In this document: positions 55,179-64,000 of the stretch, in pieces
Layout: every line of letters begins with the position of its first letter
Numbering within the stretch: the first letter of the stretch is position 1
Assembly (NCBI GenBank): GCA_013400975.1
Contig: WBMZ01009001.1
Location: forward strand, 248,001 to 312,000
DNA: 64,000 nt
Reading direction: 5' to 3'
Origin: Atrichornis clamosus
Lineage: Eukaryota > Chordata > Aves > Passeriformes > Menuridae
Made by a program: the position numbers and the translations under genes
Notes under the pieces: generated by a model
Seen by the model: the letters and a program-made list of their open reading frames with translations, nothing else
Told to the model about the DNA's origin: nothing
Databases searched by the model: none

Positions 55179-56508
55179 GATTAAATGTTTGCATTAAGGT
55201 AAAACACTTCACAATAGTGTTAAAAAGCACAATGCAAAAGCTGAAAATTCTAAATGCAATGAGGACATCCTTCCTCTTAGAGCCAAAGTACACAGTAACA
55301 AAAACTTCCATTGCTTGGAAAAAAGGAAATAAGAAAACAGATGGAATTTTTTGGGACTAAAACTTTATAATTGCTGAGATTAGACTGCTGTTAGGAGTCT
55401 AGTGTGCAACCATTACACATTTAAGCAGATCTGACCAGACCACTTGGGAAGGGAGGGGAGGCAGAGAAAAACCCAACAAAAGTAAGAAAATCCATTTAGA
55501 TGTGGTATATCAGTTACAACTGGTAGTCCTTCTCCTAACACAAAAATACCATTGCTGTTAAAGTAGTCTCCTTAAATAGGCTCATGGGTTACAGGTTTCA
55601 TTTGAAACAAATACCTTTATCTTGAGTCAAGGCACTTCAAAAGAAAATTTTTCATCTGTTAAAATTAAAACTATAATTATTTTCTAGAAAATAGGAGAAT
55701 ACATAATTAAGGAGACCCTGCACTTCCTCTATTGGGACAGTAGAGTAATTTTTTCTTCTTTTTCTGCTTTTTGTTGTTGTTTGCTTGGTTTTGCCAATTT
55801 TTAGCAATAATAAGAATTCTGAAAGCCCAAAATTAAGTGCTAATTTGTCACTTACTACATCAGGTGATTTCATTAATTGGAGAAATGAAGTGAATAAGAA
55901 CTTGAAAAAAATGACTGTGTTGACATAAGGAACACAACATTAAATACTTGGGGTTTACCACCAGCTTTATCACTTAAGGAAAAAGCATATATGGATAGAT
56001 ATGCTTTTTTTTTTTTCCCAAAATCACAGCAGATGTCCCTGAACAAAGCTCAAACAACACTGCCTTCCTATTCTACACTGCATGTTGGCTCAGGCTCATA
56101 GCTAACCAGAGGTCAATTCTCTGAAACACAGGGCTGTGGAACAGAATTACTGCTCCTGCTCTCAGGGCCTAACCCTTGTTCTAGAAGGGTGAGATCATTG
56201 CCAAGCACCAGCAAACCGAAATGAGGCAGAGCTGATTTCCTGTTACTTCGTGTACCTCCCTGTGCAAGATGCATTTTACAGTCCGAGTTCACTCCCTTGC
56301 AGGAAGAGGATGCTTATTTTTAGCAACATCCTCGAGTGTTTCGACCACTGTGCAGATATAGAAGCAAACAGGACAGTTGCTAAATCTCATTGCTCTGGTT
56401 TTTTTTGTTACTGAAGAACAAAGTTAAATAGAATACAATGGGAGATTTATATATTGCAATCAAGCACCTAGGACTGGAATGAAAAATATAATCATCTTAT
56501 GATCTTCT

Positions 56509-56514
56509 TTTATT
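56509..56514 (-). terminator. polyadenylation signal of candidate minus-strand gene
   Basis: The plus strand reads 'tttatt', which is AATAAA on the minus strand, about 240 bases downstream of the stop codon of the candidate terminal exon. This spacing is normal for a short 3' untranslated region. An AAATTAAAG variant lies just upstream. Random AATAAA hexamers are common in AT-rich DNA, so this is supportive only together with the exon. Confidence 0.4.
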
Positions 56515-56749
56515 AACGCTTTAATTTAAAAAAAAAAAGAAAACAAGTTGAGGTCACAACTTATTTTTCCAAACAGAATGAATCACATCTTCAGTTACGA
56601 AAACATTACAAAATTCAGACCAAATTCAGGCAATCGAATCCTGTGGTAGAGATGCCGACCAGCTTTAGAAAATCTGACTTCAGAAACCTCCAGCAGCAAA
56701 TCTGTCCTTTTCTGTTTTTCCCCAAGCCAACAGCATCTGATCTGCCATA
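56515..56749 (-). other. candidate 3' untranslated region
   Basis: This runs from the stop codon of the candidate terminal exon to the AATAAA signal. It is AT-rich with no open frame of note. It contains an A-run on the plus strand at about 56527-56538 (a T-run on the minus strand). Its status depends wholly on the exon call. Confidence 0.35.
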
Positions 56750-56931
56750 TTATCTGTCATAAGGTTCCTGACAGGAATTCTGTACTATTTCATCAGAATT
56801 TTCTTCACTCGTCAGTTCAAAACCAGTACTTTTGAATTGAGACAAGGACAGAAGTTGCAGGCCCTCAGGTTTGCCATTTGGCATCTCAGAATTCACGTCT
56901 CTGAGGAGGCTTTTCTCTGATTTGGGAAATC
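56750..56931 (-). CDS. candidate terminal coding exon of unnamed gene
   Basis: An open frame of about 60 codons on the minus strand ends in TAA at 56750-56752. A splice acceptor 'ggtacttag' precedes it, giving an incoming phase that needs two bases. The peptide begins GFPKSEKSLLRDVNSEMPNG and ends in an acidic, polar tail (ELTSEENSDEIVQNSCQEPY). The codons favour purines in first position, as true coding sequence does. An AATAAA follows about 240 bases downstream. The tail looks disordered, typical of a C-terminus. I recognise no domain. It joins in phase with the upstream candidate at 58432-58511 if the donor 'ctgg|gtattt' is used. It could still be a chance frame. Confidence 0.5.
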
Positions 56932-58300
56932 CTAAGTACCTTTGAGGGTGCAAAGGCCACTGAAGGCCCTAAACACAACATCATGACCACCCTTGCGCCT
57001 CAGTCACAAACAGCCCGCTCCCCGCCCCAGAGCAGGGGGGAAAGAGCAGGAGCAGCCCTGCTGCCCAGCTGGGGTTGTGTCTGTGTGGGCAGGAGGAAGG
57101 GCCAGCACAGGCAGGGGACACATGGCACGGGGTGACAGTCAGCAGCTGTGCCAGAGGGACATCACAAAACACGGATCACCCACTAGGGAAGTACCCCTGA
57201 CTGCCATCCCTCTTGCGTCTTCCCTGGCCTCCACACTACACCTTCTGCTCACAAGACTCTTCCAAGCTCCTAAGACTGCTTGTCCTCTACCAGGACAGCC
57301 TGGCCACGTTATAGACCCCAAATGGGTCTCCCTGGGAGAAGGAATATTGGTAGATCTTCCTGCAGTGCCCACTCCAGGTATTTTGCTGCCACCAGGAAGA
57401 GCAGCAGATCACACAGTCCCAGACGTGGATAAGAAGAGCAGCTCCCAGCAGAAGGGCTTGTCTATCACCCCAAAGGATGATGTGTCTACTGTGATTACTG
57501 ACAGAGCAAATGCTTACATCCATGCAAAGGAATCCATCCAATCCCTTCAGAGCAGGCAATAAGGAAATGACCAGCAGACCCAGACCAGTGCTTCCAACTT
57601 AACTGCTGTTTCCCACAGAAAAACTCATTGCAGGTTCTCATCATCTCTCAGTTACTATGAAAACAAGGAGACCATTCACACTGGACACAGGGCACTGCTA
57701 TCCTCTCCCTCTCCTCACAGAAGGATGTTGAGACGTAGTTAGCACGTCATCTCAGTAAAGACCCTTCTCCAAGAAGTTTTTTCTTAAATATTATCATCAA
57801 ATTGAAGATTCTTGCTAAAGACTTCGGTTTTGAGATCACAGTAAGCAAAGCACAGATACATGCATAATGCAGACTAAAACAGTTCCTCACCCCAAAAATA
57901 TCTGAACATTCAGCCTCATCTGTCCCCAGGCTGGCACATGCAATTCAGTGTGGGTCATCCAGCAGCAGGTTGATAGTCAAAATGTTGCAAACAATAGAAA
58001 AACAGACTGTCTGATGGGCTGCATTTGAAGGAAGGTCATGGATACAGAGAAAAGAGCAGTTTCTCGGTCATGTTTTCTCATCTGAGTGTCCAACCCCAGA
58101 AGACCCCTTGGCAGCACACTTCTCTGGCTCTAGAGGTGTAGCAGGTGCCCAGGCAGAGGCCAAGAAGCTGCCTCCAAAACAGCAGACAACCTCCTCACAG
58201 TCTCCTCCCCACACAGGCTGGCTGGATCTTTATCAAAATTAAATCTTAAAAAAAAGTGTTTTGATGAGAGCCTTTTCTGCTCCTACAACTCTCCCAAATA
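56932..58300. other. intron or additional unresolved exons
   Basis: The part from 57000 to 57560 is GC-rich and open in several frames on both strands. The longest frame of the window (189 codons, plus, 56993-57562) lies here. On the minus strand a 50-codon frame at 57309-57461 encodes a strongly hydrophobic helix-like stretch (LGLCDLLLFLVAAKYLEWAL) that would suit the neighbouring candidate exons, but I could not find a clean acceptor and donor pair for it. It is left as probable intron with a possible exon. Confidence 0.35.
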
Positions 58301-58511
58301 TTAAGCTTTTGGCCAATAAGGCAGCCCAAATTGATGGTTGATACAGAAATCCAGGCTGCTAAACAGGAGAGATGGATAGAGGAACACTTTATCTCCACAG
58401 ATAAAAGGCTGCCAGCAGTAAAGAGAAATACCCAGAACCTGCAGAGGTTTGGTCATAGCTAAAGAGCACTCTCCCAGCAGCCTAAGAACTTCCACAAATG
58501 TTTTCCTAGCC
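58301..58511 (-). CDS. candidate coding exon of unnamed gene
   Basis: A minus-strand frame opens at an acceptor 'ggtcctacag' (exon from 58511) and stays open to a TAA at 58301. The peptide includes VEVLRLLGECSLAMTKPLQV and then a hydrophobic stretch (LGISLYCWQPFICGDKVFLY). A donor-like 'ctgg|gtattt' at 58432/58431 would end the exon after 80 bases and join in phase with the terminal exon at 56931. If it is not used, the exon would end in the TAA. The incoming phase (one base needed) does not match the outgoing phase of the exon at 58838-59125, so an exon is missing or one boundary is wrong. The leucine spacing is compatible with an amphipathic helical repeat. Confidence 0.35.
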
Positions 58512-58837
58512 CTGTAGGACCAGGATGATCTTTATGGGGATTAAATGGTCAATAAAAGCAACACACTGCTTATGCCTTGTATCATAAGAGTGTCCTTATA
58601 AAGTTCCCTTATACATTATGGGATGTTTTGTAAATGCAGGAAGCTTTCACTATGGAGAAAAGATCAGTGCTCTAGGCAGGGAAACAGAAACAACACAGAT
58701 GAGTGCAATGCCTAGCTGTGCAGGAAGGGGGACAGGGATGTTGGGAGAAAGGCAGCCTTGGACAAGGCTGAGCCTGCTGATGGTGTGACACTGCTCACAG
58801 CTCTCTGCTCCCTGCACAGGGATCTCAAGAACCTTAC

Positions 58838-59125
58838 ACTCCTGGTAGAAAGGCTGTCCCATAGCATCCTTCTCCTCAGTGAGATGACAGAAGACATCCT
58901 GCATGGGAACAGCGAAGAGTTCGGAGCCTTGCAAAGCAAGTGCACGAGCCTCTTGGTCTCTTGGTAGAGCGGAATGGTAATGAAGGCCAGGGAGAATGAG
59001 GTTTTCTTTGAGGAGAAGAAATGCATCTTCAGTGGAAAAAGGGTGAGGTACAAAAGCCAGTTTGTCATGTGAGCTGTTGCAGAGACTCAGAGAAGCCACT
59101 GATCTTCCACAACAGCTCACAGGGT
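58838..59125 (-). CDS. candidate coding exon of unnamed gene
   Basis: Acceptor 'tcattttacag' (exon from 59125) and donor 'gagt|gtaagg' (exon to 58838) enclose 288 bases open in one frame, about 95 codons. Joined to the exon at 59339-59551 the reading phase is kept (one base plus two). The peptide includes LSLCNSSHDKLAFVPHPF and EDAFLLLKENLILPGLHYHS. No family is recognised. A 69-codon plus-strand frame (58758-58967) is its codon-aligned shadow and also looks protein-like, so strand assignment rests on the splice sites and the in-phase neighbour. The stop-free frame runs on past the donor to 58650. Confidence 0.4.
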
Positions 59126-59338
59126 CTGTAAAATGACAGAACGGTAATTACTACTTAATACAATCATAATTTTATTGTGAAAGCTGAATATGGAGATGTG
59201 TACTCCTTTTCAGTTGAGAGATCACTAATAACACACCAGTACTAATTAACCTTGGGTATGCAACTGTTATACACCAAACTGTACTAGAAGTGAAATATGG
59301 CATCACAAGCTTAGGCCAACAGCACACGGTCATCTTAC

Positions 59339-59551
59339 CTTGAATTGATTCCTCACTGACCAGTGCCAAGTGGAGGATTTCCAAGGTGCAGAGGGCAGTG
59401 GCAAGGCTCTCTTCCAGAGGCATGAGCTCCCAGGGGACTGCCTGCCCCCTCAGCAGAAATAAGAGCACTGGGCTGGGTGACTGTAGACAGGTTGCAGCTT
59501 GCTTCTGTACCAGTGATTCACAGGGACTGAGCATCTGTGCACAGAGTCTTC
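59339..59551 (-). CDS. candidate coding exon of unnamed gene, helical-repeat-like
   Basis: This is the best-defined candidate exon. The acceptor 'gttactcactctag' is pyrimidine-rich and the donor 'caag|gtaaga' is near consensus. The 213 bases encode about 70 residues, including RLCAQMLSPCESLVQKQAAT, LLFLLRGQAVPWELMPLEES and LATALCTLEILHLALVSEES. Regular leucine spacing in helix-forming segments resembles HEAT or ARM-type repeats (inference from pattern). The outgoing phase fits the next exon at 59125. I cannot name the protein; large helical-repeat proteins of vertebrates are numerous. Confidence 0.5.
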
Positions 59552-60012
59552 CTAGAGTGAGTAACATAAGGTGTGTGTCTACACTAGATTTAGTTTTCAC
59601 CAGGAATGTGCTTCCAGAGGAAATGAATCCTCACTGCTTCCCAGGGTGAATAAGTTCTGCAAATCTGGTCCTGCACCAGGAGTGCACCTACAGTTGCCAA
59701 GGGGTACTTGGTTCAAAAGAGCAGCTGGTTCAGAGTAACATCCCATGAAACAGAGACCTTGGGCACTGCACCCTTAGCAAGAGGCATTTTACCCGAACAG
59801 ATCTGCTTCTCGTGGTCTGTACTGCTTGCTAACAGCCAGGGTGAGCGTGAGACAAGGGACCCACGAGCAGGGGTAACACTAGAGACACTCCAGAAAAGGA
59901 AAAGGTTTGTGTTGCAGCTGATCCATGGCACGGCCCACACAAGCCAGTGCAGAGCACAAGCAAGAACAGAACGGTGACAAGCCGGTCTGCAATGCGTGGA
60001 AGAAGGACTTAC
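59552..60012 (-). other. candidate intron
   Basis: This lies between two candidate exons on the minus strand. A 116-codon minus frame (59713-60063) crosses it and overlaps the candidate exon at 60013-60107 in another frame. It contains further splice-like sites ('ttcgg|gtaaaa' on the minus strand at about 59793) that could mark a small extra exon. Confidence 0.3.
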
Positions 60013-60107
60013 ATGTACTCTCTGACAATGCCTATTAAAGTTAGCACAGACACAACTTTCCACAGATTCTTTATATACTCAAGGTATGTTACAAGTGTTG
60101 TTTTTAT
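60013..60107 (-). CDS. weak candidate coding exon
   Basis: The minus strand shows 'atatccattag' as acceptor and 'tacat|gtaagt' as donor, enclosing 95 bases open in one frame. The peptide (EYIKNLWKVVSVLTLIGIVR) looks like an amphipathic helix, in keeping with the next exon. The phases of its two neighbours do not match simply. Stop-free frames of this size occur often by chance, so it is offered only as a lead. Confidence 0.25.
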
Positions 60108-60769
60108 CTAATGGATATTAAAAGCATGTCAGGCTGGAACAGGTCTGGCAATTTCAGGTTCAGCTACAGGCTGGTTTTAGTATCAGCTTTTATGAGTCCT
60201 TGAAAAGATGTTCAATTTTTCTTTAACAGGATTGCTGACAGATCATATTGTAAAGCGTTAGTTCATAACATTTACTACCTTACAACTGAATTTGAGAACA
60301 CTCTATTTGAAGAGAACCTATGAAATCCATTTTCTATGGATAAGTTAATATCACTCTGAAGTGAGTTATTTTTTATCACACAGAAAACATGATAAAACCA
60401 ACTAATTTAAGATAAGGTTCAGATAAACATGTTTTCTAAAAGGACATAAACATACATTTTCCAAGAAAAAGGTTATAGATCTAGTTTCTAAAGTAATGTT
60501 TTACTCTGTCTCTTTGGAAAGTTTAGACTGCTTTTCTGACCTATACCTTTAAAGAAAGGCTCAGTACCTTTCTGGGACATAAGGATAATTAAGTACCAAA
60601 TAAATGGTCTGTACTACATCACTGCAGCTCAGATAACCAGATCTCAGGAAAGGCTGAGGAACAATAGTGCAGTTCTAGAAATATTCTGAAGAGTAAGGCT
60701 GAATATGATTATCTCATATTCACTTGCTGTGCCACAGACTTCACGTGCAACTTCAAGTAAGAAATTTAC
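60108..60769. other. candidate intron
   Basis: AT-rich sequence with no convincing exon. A short minus-strand segment about 60267-60315 ending at a 'cagtt|gtaagg' donor could be a mini-exon but is too short to judge. Confidence 0.3.
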
Positions 60770-60833
60770 TATAATGAATGAGGTATGCCAGGAAAAGGTC
60801 CTTCAGAGATTCTGCAGAAGCCAGTCTTGGCCT
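60770..60833 (-). CDS. weak candidate coding exon
   Basis: On the minus strand an acceptor 'tatggaaaacag' and a donor 'ttata|gtaaat' enclose 64 bases encoding RPRLASAESLKDLFLAYLIH. This is helix-like and similar in style to the other candidates. The donor is weak and the exon short, so a chance match is quite possible. Confidence 0.25.
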
Positions 60834-63734
60834 CTGTTTTCCATAACAGAGTAATACCCCATGCCATTTCCATCGGTGAAAGAAGTTCCAGTTTGTTCTC
60901 ACAGAAAATATCTTGAACACAAGACAGCACATTACAACCAGCTAAGGGCCTGTTTTACAGGTAGAGGAACCCTTTTCACCTATACTGAACATGGTATTGT
61001 TTATATACTCAACATAATAAATGAAAAGCAATTGAACTCAGAATAAAAGGGGTATTTTAAAATATACAGAAGAACCCTCTTGTTGCTAGCATTGCACCAT
61101 GTTATTGTTTGTGACAGCATTTGAATCTAATTGCATCAGACTAAACAGAGACCATCTTAAATGCTCACTGGATACTGTCACGCTAAAAAGTTCTGCTACT
61201 AAACCATTACACACCAGCCAAAGTGCACTCTAAGTTCTGCCATGTTAAAAGGTGGTTGCTCCCCTGCCTTACCAGCCTGCATGGGGCTGTGTGGTTACCA
61301 CAGGTAAGTCAGCCTTACGTTAGCTGGTCAGCCTCTAACCTCAGGGGAAGCAGAATTCAGCTGCGTGGGACAGACAATGTTGAACACAAGCTCTCATGCA
61401 TGTTGGCAGCAAAGCAAGGGGCAGCACTGACACATATGTTTCAGTGTTGTATTCCAGTACAGTACCTTTTGCTTGTGTCTCGAGAGAAATTCCCTACCTC
61501 TGGTGCTGGTTTTGAGCAATGAAATGTGATGTGTTCTGCTGTTTTTGAGGATTTTTCCTAAAGAGGATTTGTATCCCTCCCCAGACCAGGCTAACTTCTC
61601 AAGCTTATTTACTGCAGTAAAATCCTATCTAGCCAGTAAATCATGATGTCCACTGCACATGCTGCCAACTCCTTCAGCTGTGATTCACTTTGTGGAATGA
61701 CTTCTTACATGTCCCGAATAACTGTGGGGAATTGAATATTACCCATGTCTTATTCCCATTAAATTCTATTCCAAATAATTCACCTCAAATGATCATTTAT
61801 GGAAACAAAGCAAAAAGGATTTTGCATTCGTGGTCAGAGCAGGTATTTGTGTAGGAAATGAGGCAACCTTCAATTCAGGATGAGTTTGTTCACTAAATGG
61901 GAAAGATCTAGACAGCCTGGTTTAGGCAGGCCTCTAAATCATCTTAGACCATCACTGCTTCATCCCTGATTTAGCGTGGTTTCACCCTTGGCGCTCCACT
62001 GCCTTGGGTCAGACTGACCAGCTGTGTCTCCCACCAGTAAAACAGCAGCCAGACAGGAGTTCTCATTCCATCAGCAGGGCAAGAGTGACTGAAAACACCA
62101 CTTTTAAAAGTACCAACCCCAAAAAAGACACGATTACCATTTGTAGCTGGGCATAAAGCATTTAAAAACACAACACAGCAAGTGATCAGAAACAGATGCC
62201 AAAGCCTCCTTTGATCACACGTAAGACACAGAGCTCAGGAGCTGCATGGAGAACAGCCGGAGCTGTGTGTATGTCCACGTAGTCATTACATGGAAACTGT
62301 TACGGAAGCAGAAACACGTAAGGATTATACATTCCTTCAAAACGGCTTATTCTTTTTCTTTCCACGGTGTGCATATCTGATAGCCTCTTTTCATCTGCCT
62401 CCTCTCCAGAACACTAAAAATGGCATTCACAAGATAGATGTTAAAATCTTATTTTTCAGCTGTAACAAATCCCAGAGCCACTGACATCCCCAGCTGCTTC
62501 CTTTTCCCCTACTCACTGCATTTCCTGTTACCTCTGTTAATAAAAATCCCCCTAAATCAATGCATCACTTGGCAAGTGCATTTATTGTAGCTGTAGATAA
62601 ATAGAGAGGGGGAACCCCCCTGTAAACAGAAAGGCACAGTGGTCACAGTTTCATGGAACTACTCAGCTCACTGTATTTCATGAGCTAATGGCCCAAGTTA
62701 GGCTCCAAAGATTTCAGGCAGCCTGAACTAAAAAGTAATTTTAAATAGCATTCAAAGCTTCAAGTGCAGCACTAAAACATAAAAAGAAAACATGCATGAC
62801 ATTTCTAAACTGCAGAGGAAACAATTATTGTGGTCCACAATAAATGATGTATCAGCAAGACTAAAAGTGCTTATCGGGTCTTTAATCAGTATCTTTAGCA
62901 CAGCTGCAGTACTATAGAACATAAGAGTGCAACAAGAGAAAAGAATAAATGGAAAAACCCACAGACGGAAAAAAGACCTCTAAATTAGACCCATGAAATA
63001 TTTAAACCCGTAACAGGACAATGAGAAACCTTAGGATGGTTATTTGAGGCATTTTCCATATATTGCATAAGATCGTAGCTCTGGAGGCAGTGATGATGGA
63101 AAACTTTGCAACAAAGACAGTATGAATTTTTTTAAAAGCATTACAAACTATCAAGGCCACAAAACTACCCACTTGCCTCTTGAGCTGAAGAGCCTGCAAT
63201 GAGCCGCAGGCAGCTCAGATCTAAAGCAAAGACCCATTGAGGAGAACTATTCAAATATCCCACAGAAGAATTGAGTTCTGTGACTTGGCTCTTACTCCTC
63301 CATTATCTACAGTCTGACATCAGAAGCAAACTTGTCCTTGTGACTCAAAATAGATTTTGATTATGCTGTTTCATGACTATCATACTCTGTGGCACGCCCT
63401 CCAGGTTGTTTGACTGCAATAAAATAATCAATCAGATATAAAGATGGATATAGGAAGATAAATTACTGTACTTCCTCACCATACCTCTCGTGTCATTTCT
63501 CAAAGAATTCAGCAGAGAGGCAGAACTCAGGTCCACTGGACATCTGACTTAGAATACAAGTGGTGTGTTGATACAATGGCTAACAAAGTACCTTATTTTG
63601 GTATAATGAAATGCTATAAACATCACTTTGCTGTGCTTAAAGCACAGAAGCCTGTACAGACACATTAACTATACTATTTTGCTTTCCAGAATAAAGCTCA
63701 TAAGAAAGATCTGCCTTAGAAGTCAAGCTTATAC
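60834..63734. other. candidate intron(s), no clear exon
   Basis: Mostly AT-rich. Minus-strand frames at 61971-62171 and 63002-63199 are open but have no clean pair of splice sites with matching phase. No repeat family is recognised. Confidence 0.35.
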
Positions 63735-63852
63735 CTCCTAGGCCACTGGAAAACTGAATTCCTAACAATCCCTTTCTGAATGCAGCAAAGATTAATGGCT
63801 CTAAAGCAGAATACTGGTTGGCAATGAGGCAAAGAAATGCTTTCACAGCAGC
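63735..63852 (-). CDS. candidate coding exon of unnamed gene
   Basis: On the minus strand an acceptor 'tttttaactaaag' and a donor 'ggag|gtataa' enclose 118 bases, 39 codons plus one base. The peptide starts AAVKAFLCLIANQYSALEPL and continues IFAAFRKGLLGIQFSSGLG. This has the two-helix, leucine/alanine-rich look of a HEAT-like unit. The same frame runs on past the donor to 63637. It would be the most upstream exon of the gene visible here; the gene would continue beyond the right edge. Confidence 0.35.
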
Positions 63853-64000
63853 CTTTAGTTAAAAATCAATTCGGGCAAGGGACAAATACCTTGCAAGGAA
63901 GCTGCATGCCTTCATTCAGGAATTTAAAAATGAAGTTCCATTACCCAGCTCAACTCCTGCAGTCCTGTTTCATCATTCAGCTTTTCCTTAGTGTGCTACC

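Larger units (their letters stand above)
45512..56480. other. non-coding stretch, no gene seen
   Basis: About 11 kb with no exon I can support. It contains a motif cluster near 45689-45736 and a palindrome-rich AT segment at 55117-55178, both listed separately. Opposite-strand overlapping frames of 145 and 146 codons (48748-49361) and a 123-codon minus frame (50721-51092) have no recognisable domain. The last lies just upstream of, and in the same orientation as, no other candidate exon. Confidence 0.45.

Noticed and set aside
58758..58967. 69-codon plus-strand frame with helix-like sequence and a possible acceptor 'ctccctgcacag'
   Set aside because: It is codon-aligned with the opposite minus-strand frame, which has two good splice sites and joins in phase with a neighbour. 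The plus frame ends in a stop soon after with no partner exon.
1..64000. CRISPR arrays, bacterial operons, rRNA and tRNA genes
   Set aside because: No regularly spaced repeat array, no ribosome-binding-site pattern, and no cloverleaf-type or rRNA sequence was seen. The DNA is clearly animal.

Overview
The window looks like nuclear DNA from a bird. The main evidence is dispersed repeats: several 3'-end fragments of CR1 LINEs, recognisable by the avian-type tail (cat-aga-atc repeats followed by a 'tggaaggg-acc' block), and a solo LTR of the avian ERVL-like type. The sequence is AT-rich, stop codons are dense in all frames over most of its length, and no operon-like or bacterial gene organisation is seen. 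The species cannot be told from this alone.

Layout. About 1-56,480 is gene-poor: intergenic or deep intronic DNA in which I can support no exon. It holds a small CpG-rich patch (3690-3950), CR1 fragments at 10600-11072, 16908-16968, 34161-34298, 36880-37165, 38086-38136 and 44831-45511, a long (GAAA)n microsatellite (20344-20530), a minisatellite inside a possible degenerate LTR (24785-25183), a solo LTR with a perfect 5-bp target-site duplication (37335-37794), and a few palindromes and motif clusters that may be regulatory.

The right end, about 56,490 to beyond 64,000, appears to hold the 3' part of a multi-exon gene on the minus strand. A candidate terminal exon (stop at 56750-56752) is followed about 240 bases later by an AATAAA signal on the minus strand. 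Upstream open segments with plausible splice sites lie at 58301-58511, 58838-59125, 59339-59551, 60013-60107, 60770-60833 and 63735-63852. Several encode leucine-rich, amphipathic-helix-like peptides resembling HEAT/ARM-type helical repeats. Exons 59339-59551 and 58838-59125 join in phase with an open frame. Not every junction can be reconciled by eye, and I do not recognise the protein, so the gene is unnamed.

I find no previously undescribed molecular system. The observations most worth following are the unnamed minus-strand gene, the LTR insertion with altered terminal bases, and a few motif clusters that could be conserved non-coding elements.
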